Below are positions 59,269-64,000 of a DNA stretch of 64,000 bases, piece by piece; within the stretch, counting starts at the first letter, position 1, and the number at the start of each line of letters is the position of its first letter. The stretch comes from Blattamonas nauphoetae (taxonomy: Eukaryota; Preaxostyla; Oxymonadida): NCBI GenBank assembly GCA_033064195.1, contig JARBJD010000017.1, positions 124,001-188,000 of the forward strand, given 5' to 3'. A model generated the notes under the pieces. It did not search any database and was not told the DNA's origin. It saw only the letters and a program-made list of their open reading frames with translations. Made by a program: the position numbers and the translations under genes.

Positions 59269-59790
59269 TTAGAAAAATGACTCAAACGGTGAATCCTTCG
59301 TCACCTTCCGCGCCTTCTCCTTTTCGATGCGTCGCGATCTCTGCACGTCGTGCTCCGTGCGGAAGAGCTGCTCAAAGTCGGAGCGGAAGAGAATGCCTTT
59401 GTACCGCCCTTTGTCGGTGACAATGCAGAAGTTGAGGGCGATCATGGTGAAGATGTCCTGTGCCTTGTTGAGGGTGGTGTTGATGTGGAGCTGGAAGGGC
59501 GAGTCGTCGATCAGCACCCACTGTTCGTTCAATTCCATCACAACAAGCTCCTCGTTCTTCTTAATCAGCTGCAGCCTCTCCCCAGCGATCATTCGGAGAT
59601 TCTCGGAGTGACCAGTGGAAGGCGCAGGAAACAGTCGGAACAAGTGAGAGTGGTGTTGGACATGGACGTGCACTCAATCACAATCAGCATGGGCGAGAAT
59701 ATGTGTGTGGTGCTTGCGAGGGATGCTGTTGCACCAGACACTTCGTTCGGAAATGTCTGATCATCCGCCTCTGGTTCTCTGTGTGGGGGT
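59269..59790 (-). pseudogene. C-terminal fragment of a ClC chloride channel/exchanger with a CBS domain
   Basis: On the minus strand one frame encodes a membrane segment of ClC type (NEVSGATASLASTTHIFSP then MLIVIE), and shortly after it a second frame encodes a CBS module (DDSPFQLHINTTLNKAQDIF, NFCIVTDKGRYKGILFRSDF) with a basic tail ending at 59269. Both resemble the end of ClC proteins, but the selectivity-filter helices that should precede them are absent: the HDAC gene ends only about 130 nt upstream. No clean splice joining the two parts without losing membrane sequence was found. A truncated gene or relic is most likely; a short functional CBS protein is the alternative. Confidence 0.45.
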
Positions 59791-59922
59791 CAGAGGAGGG
59801 CTGTGAGGGAAGCATGTCGTTGATCTGTTGGTTGACTTCGTTTTCTTTCAAACTCACGGTGTTGCATCGATCTGATTCAATTGATGAAAACTTTCTCAAA
59901 TCAAGTGTGAAATGAAATCAAA

Positions 59923-62359
59923 TCAACTCTCCGTTCGCATTACCTTCCCATCTGGCAGATGCAATTCTCCAGAAGGTGCAATAACTTTGGTTGCGTCCGG
60001 TGTGTCCGCTACAATCTCGGGTGTCTGAATTGTCGGTGACCCGCTTGTCACATCTGCATTTCGAGCGCCCATATCAAATTCTGATGGGTCGTTCATCTGT
60101 CGATCGATCATTCGTTGTGTGATTCGCTCTCGATCCTCGCCAGGCGCGTGAGTCTGGTTGAACGATTCCTTCTTCCCAAAATCACGAATTGATGTAGGAG
60201 CTTCAAGATCAACCATCATCTGGTCTTCTTCTTCCATGTCTTGATGATGGTCACTCAGAAGACGTTGCGTGTTGGGGATGGAGTGCATTTTCTCGTGGGC
60301 CAGTTGGAACGAATCACGCTCCATCTCGCTGATTTGGTTGATTTTATCTTTCATCTCCAAAGGATCCATATATCCTGGATTTGCAGAGGACAGGATTCGC
60401 CTTGTGAATTGCTGAATTTTGTGTGTCAGAAGCGGCGATCGGTTCTCAACTCCAACCATCGACGGCTGATGCAAAAATGTGAAGAGTGGATCATTGGAGA
60501 GGAATCCGGCTCCGATTGGAGTCGATGCAGTGATCGTTTGAAGCGACGACTGCATTGAAACAGACGGTCGTGTCATTGGGAGTTCATCTTCGACCTCAAT
60601 CCCCGCCCAGAGCTTGGAATTGCGAGATCCACGGTAAGTCATAGTGTCAGTGTCAAGATCGTCGAGAAGCCGCTCGAGGTCGACAGAGTATGAGTCTGGC
60701 GGGATATTGTTCATCACAACCGACGGTGCTCCTTCAATGCGAGACAGCGTATCCAAAATGCGAGTGGCATGCTGTTGCAAGTACTCAACACTGTTAAGAT
60801 TCTCCACAGGCGCAGGAAGCAGATGAAGGCGATGGGTTGGTGCAAAGTAAGGGAAGAAATCGTTGTAAGGCAGCTCGTCCGGGAGTTCTTTCCCGAGTGC
60901 GAGGGCAGTCTCATATGTCCAACATCGAGCGACGTTTCGAACTGTGTACCCACCACCGCCGAGGAGAAGGAGGGGGATGTTGAATGACTTGACGAATTCG
61001 ACGCATTCTCCATGGCCTTTGAGAGTGAGATTGAAGCATCCGAGTCGGTCTTGAGTGAGAGAGTCAGCACCAAGCTGGAGAACAATGGCAGTTGGACGAT
61101 AGACATCAATGGCACGAGCAACAATCTGAGAAAAAGATGATTGAGAAAAAGGTGACAGACAGGTTGGAAAATGAACTGGAAGGAAATGTCATCCATTCCA
61201 TCACGAAGAGGAAAATTGACTGAATAGTATTTCCCGAAACCAGCACCAATATCCTATGACCAGAGTTTCATGGAGACGATTGACGAATGATCGGAAATAT
61301 GCAGAAACAAACCTTTATACTTCCTGTGCCAGGGAAGAATTCCCCATATTTATGGAATGAAATCGTCATCACTCGGTCTGTCAGATAGAACGCTTCCTCG
61401 ACTCCATCACCATGATGTACATCAACGTCAATGTACATTACACGAGGATGGTGTCTAAAATCAAGAAGAGAGAAAAGAAGGAGATGATAAGAGTGAAATA
61501 GACAGTATAAGCGAGATAAATCAATAAGTCATGGGAAAAAATGGCGAAGGCGAATCGTGCAAAAAAAAGTCACAGTAACGAATGATAAGAATACGAATGA
61601 ATGAAAGCACACTTGAGCAACTCGAGAATCCCAAGGACAATGTCATTTACGTAACAGAATCCAGAAGCCTCACTTTTCTTTGCATGGTGCAATCCACCAG
61701 ACCAGTTAATAGCAATGTCTGCATCACCTTGATTCAACTTGACAGCTCCGGCTTGGATTTTAACAGTAAGGGAATATGGCAGAAAAGATAGGCATGGTGA
61801 AAAGAGAGAGTTTGATACCAACGGATCCACCTGCAGATATTTGGCAGTAACGAAAAACTCCATCGAAAACAGGACAATCAGTTCCAATATTGACTAAGGA
61901 GGAGGTAAAGAAAAACAGTACGTCATGACAAAAGGAGAATAAGAAGGATGGTATGAATGGAGATAATTTGCAGAGGTATGAGCGATAAGAATGTGTATCG
62001 AAGCCAAATATACATCGTGTCAAGTGAGTTTTGTAGTGGGCAGCATTTTCAGGAGTAACAGTCCGAAGGAAGTCAACGTAGTCCTCTGAATGATATGCTT
62101 TCATTTCATCAGGAAGGAGGAGGGTTGGTCTCTAAACAACGAGATATTTCGTCATAAATGAGAGGTTGAGACGATTGATAGTTTATAATTCGAGATTAAA
62201 ACGATATACCTGGATCTGCATGTCCTTGTAGAGATCATAATTCAGAATAAGGTTGTGTGTCATTCTGACCCTATGTGGCTTCATTGGATGCCCGGGGGAA
62301 TATGAAAAATTCCCAATGTCATTGTCATAGAAGTATGAGATGCGCGGCTTCCCTGACAT
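59923..62359 (-). CDS. class I histone deacetylase (RPD3/HDAC1 type)
   Basis: Seven exons: 62210..62359, 62014..62131, 61819..61893, 61613..61751, 61313..61454, 61161..61253 and 59923..61125; 639 residues against 482 in human HDAC1. Zn-dependent lysine deacetylase acting on chromatin. The catalytic set is complete: [38 protein letters not shown] (His136, His137), [15 protein letters not shown] (Asp172, His174), LGADSL (Asp260) and LLGGGGYT (Tyr299). The conserved [10 protein letters not shown] and [11 protein letters not shown] follow. After about residue 385 a polar, acidic extension of some 250 residues replaces the short tail of animal HDAC1. All splice joints fall inside conserved blocks, so the model is secure. 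Confidence 0.95.
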
Positions 62360-62574
62360 TGGACATCACGGGCTGATCTAAAACACCCTCTACTGATTTG
62401 GCGGAGTTTGGATCACTTTGTCTTCTCATCACCTCATTAAATGAAAGAGACGACATGGAAGCAAAAACACGCCATTTTTCTCCAAATTGTGTCTAAAATG
62501 ATGGTGTTCGATACGAAATGCACGAAAAAAGAATCAGAATAACAAAATGTTTGCCGCAATGACGTGAACAGAGT

Positions 62575-64000
62575 TCATACTTCAAGTAGAGACTTCAATC
62601 GCTTTGTCATTGCACGGGTCTTTGTCAGAAGTTCCTCATTGGGATGATATTTTTCAATTCTGCCGAGCACCTTGTCGACATCACGGAGAAGGAGTTCTGT
62701 GCCTCCTTGAACCATCCTCTTTTTGATCCTCGGGTTGACAAATGAAGATGAGACGAGGAGCAACGACCCGCGGAGAAGAGTGCAGAGCACGTTGTTCAAC
62801 GATTCGATATCAACAGAACGGATTTCAGTACTCTTCGTGGGTGAGATGGAGCTAGTCGCAATGACGGATTCCTGATGCGAACGGATGATCCTGTTTGCGG
62901 TTCCGAGGGAGACGCGAAGTGCACCAATCACACTTTCTACACCGTCCTTGCGAACGAATTGAGAGAGAGTCTCGGGCGAGATACAAAGAAGAATGAAGGT
63001 GTCCATGAACCCGAGGAGAAGAGAGGGATGCTCGGAAAGGGATTGTGTGTTTGTGGCAGTGTGGAATGAGGACAAGAGAGCTTCCAGATCAGACGTAGAG
63101 AGATGCTTTTCAAAAGACCCTGAGAAGATGAAAAGAATGAAAGACATACTGTCTGCAGCGAGTGCAGTTGTGACCACGAGTGAAGATGTGATGATATTTG
63201 GATGGGCGGAATGGATGCCAAAAAAGATTGTGTTGCTCATCAAGCTCCATCCGTGATGTGAATTGATCAGTGTGAGTGCGAGGCGCTGTTGTTTGGGATG
63301 TTCCTCGTCGTTGTCCTTCTTTTTCCGAGTCGTTGTTTCAGTCAGCGGCGAATGCAGGAGAGACATAGTCAGGAGTTTGAGAAGAGCCTCAGTGCAGCAA
63401 GCGAGCTGCTCCAGATCAGACTCGCTGCCTTTCTTGATGATTGACGAGATGGCATCGAGCAGAGAGGGAATCAAGACAATCAAGACAGGCTGTGAGAGAA
63501 GGGAGTTGGATGTGGTGTTGGCATCTTCAGTCCGGGTTGTGATGCAGCTGTCGATGAGAGATGCCAGTTTTTGGAGCAAGACCGGAGTCCTGATTTGTTG
63601 GAGAGCATCGATGAATGTGATGAGTGTATCGTCGCAGTCCTTCAGAAGGAACGAGATGGTTTCAGGGACTGTGGCAGCGTTGGAGAGGAATGAAATGACA
63701 AAGAAGAGAGTGTTGGAATCATCAACCGTGAGTTGCTCTTTTCCAGTTTGTGTGGGCTTTGTTTTGCGGAGTTTTGATGTTTCTCTTTGGAGAAGGTGGA
63801 GAGCAACGTCGATGACACTCTCAACTGAGAATGCACGACGTGTCCCTTCGTTCACAGAGAGCAGTGCCAGGACCCCACAGCAGAGTTCGATTTCCTTCTC
63901 CACTGAGACGCTTTCCTCCTCCGACGACAGACTGGCTTGATCTGAGTCGGGGACGGAGTGGACAGAGGGCGAGTACGGACTTTGACTGAGGAGAGTGTGG
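62575..64000 (-). CDS. 3' part of an Arm/HEAT-like protein (5' end outside window)
   Basis: The minus-strand frame is open from the window edge to TGA at 62575 (about 475 residues seen). The N-terminal visible part is acidic and Ser-rich (SDQASLSSEEE). It is followed by regular 40-residue helical units rich in Leu and Ser (ELCCGVLALLSVNEGTRRAF, TLFFVISFLSNAATVPETI, LEQLACCTEALLKLL), which read like Armadillo/HEAT repeats. The C-terminus is a basic helix. No exon junction is obvious within this part. The family is not recognised; beta-catenin-like repeat proteins and formin-binding solenoids would look similar. Confidence 0.6.
   Translation of the reverse strand, partial: HTLLSQSPYSPSVHSVPDSDQASLSSEEESVSVEKEIELCCGVLALLSVNEGTRRAFSVESVIDVALHLLQRETSKLRKTKPTQTGKEQLTVDDSNTLFFVISFLSNAATVPETISFLLKDCDDTLITFIDALQQIRTPVLLQKLASLIDSCITTRTEDANTTSNSLLSQPVLIVLIPSLLDAISSIIKKGSESDLEQLACCTEALLKLLTMSLLHSPLTETTTRKKKDNDEEHPKQQRLALTLINSHHGWSLMSNTIFFGIHSAHPNIITSSLVVTTALAADSMSFILFIFSGSFEKHLSTSDLEALLSSFHTATNTQSLSEHPSLLLGFMDTFILLCISPETLSQFVRKDGVESVIGALRVSLGTANRIIRSHQESVIATSSISPTKSTEIRSVDIESLNNVLCTLLRGSLLLVSSSFVNPRIKKRMVQGGTELLLRDVDKVLGRIEKYHPNEELLTKTRAMTKRLKSLLEV

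Overview
This window is nuclear DNA from a gene-dense, intron-rich unicellular eukaryote. About 20 recognisable or clearly coding genes fill 64 kb. Most introns are only 30-50 nt with GT..AG ends, intergenic gaps are often below 200 nt, and TAA, TAG and TGA all act as stops (TAG ends the P-type ATPase, the Cdc25-like gene and the leucine-rich-repeat gene). The families are eukaryotic: ATG9, exportin-7, TFIIIC, calreticulin, kinesin, class I HDAC, NDR kinase and a GRIP golgin. The style (compact, very many tiny introns, standard code) fits a free-living or gut protist such as an oxymonad/Preaxostyla, but that lineage call is inference; no rRNA or organelle marker is present. Exon boundaries below were worked out by hand from splice signals, reading-frame phase and family alignment; each multi-exon model was checked to sum to a multiple of three.

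Layout. 1-943 (+): 3' end of an unknown gene. 1368-2034 (-): small unknown gene with a possible myristoylation start. 2203-7518 (-): 1743-residue coiled-coil protein. 7716-11200 (+): P-type cation ATPase. 11576-12872 (+): Cdc25-like phosphatase. 12873-14489: gene-free stretch flanked by a 20-bp inverted repeat. 14490-17322 (-): TFIIIC (GTF3C2-like) subunit, head-to-head with ATG9 (17297-20108, +). 20252-24179 (+): exportin-7. 24297-25364 (+): unknown gene. 25531-25860: decayed acidic ORF ending in a 97-bp repeat shared with the ATG9 3' end. 26033-28656 (+): protein kinase with a long disordered tail. 28758-33412 (-): golgin with a C-terminal GRIP-like domain and ten 42-bp tandem repeats. 33781-34716 (-): two tandem paralogous micro-genes of 78 and 81 codons. 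34842-46001 (-): a giant gene of about 3,460-3,500 residues, unrecognised, head-to-head with an NDR kinase (46024-47649, +). 47804-49135 (-): calreticulin. 49319-52730 (-): kinesin-1-like motor. 53113-54921 (-): atypical MAPK. 55343-56898 (+): RBR E3 ligase. 57554-57934: a near-perfect 158-bp inverted repeat. 58236-59030 (-): LRMDA-like LRR protein. About 59269-59790 (-): fragment of a ClC channel C-terminus with a CBS domain. 59923-62359 (-): class I histone deacetylase. 62575-64000 (-): 3' part of an Arm/HEAT-like gene running off the window.

There is no operon logic. The genes are housekeeping functions: membrane traffic and autophagy (ATG9, golgin, LRMDA-like, calreticulin, kinesin), nuclear transport and transcription (exportin-7, TFIIIC, HDAC), cell-cycle and morphogenesis signalling (Cdc25, NDR, MAPK, NEK-like kinase) and ubiquitin (RBR). 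The least explained items are the tandem micro-gene pair, the 158-bp foldback, the duplicated 3'-end repeat with a conserved hairpin, and the giant solenoid-like gene.
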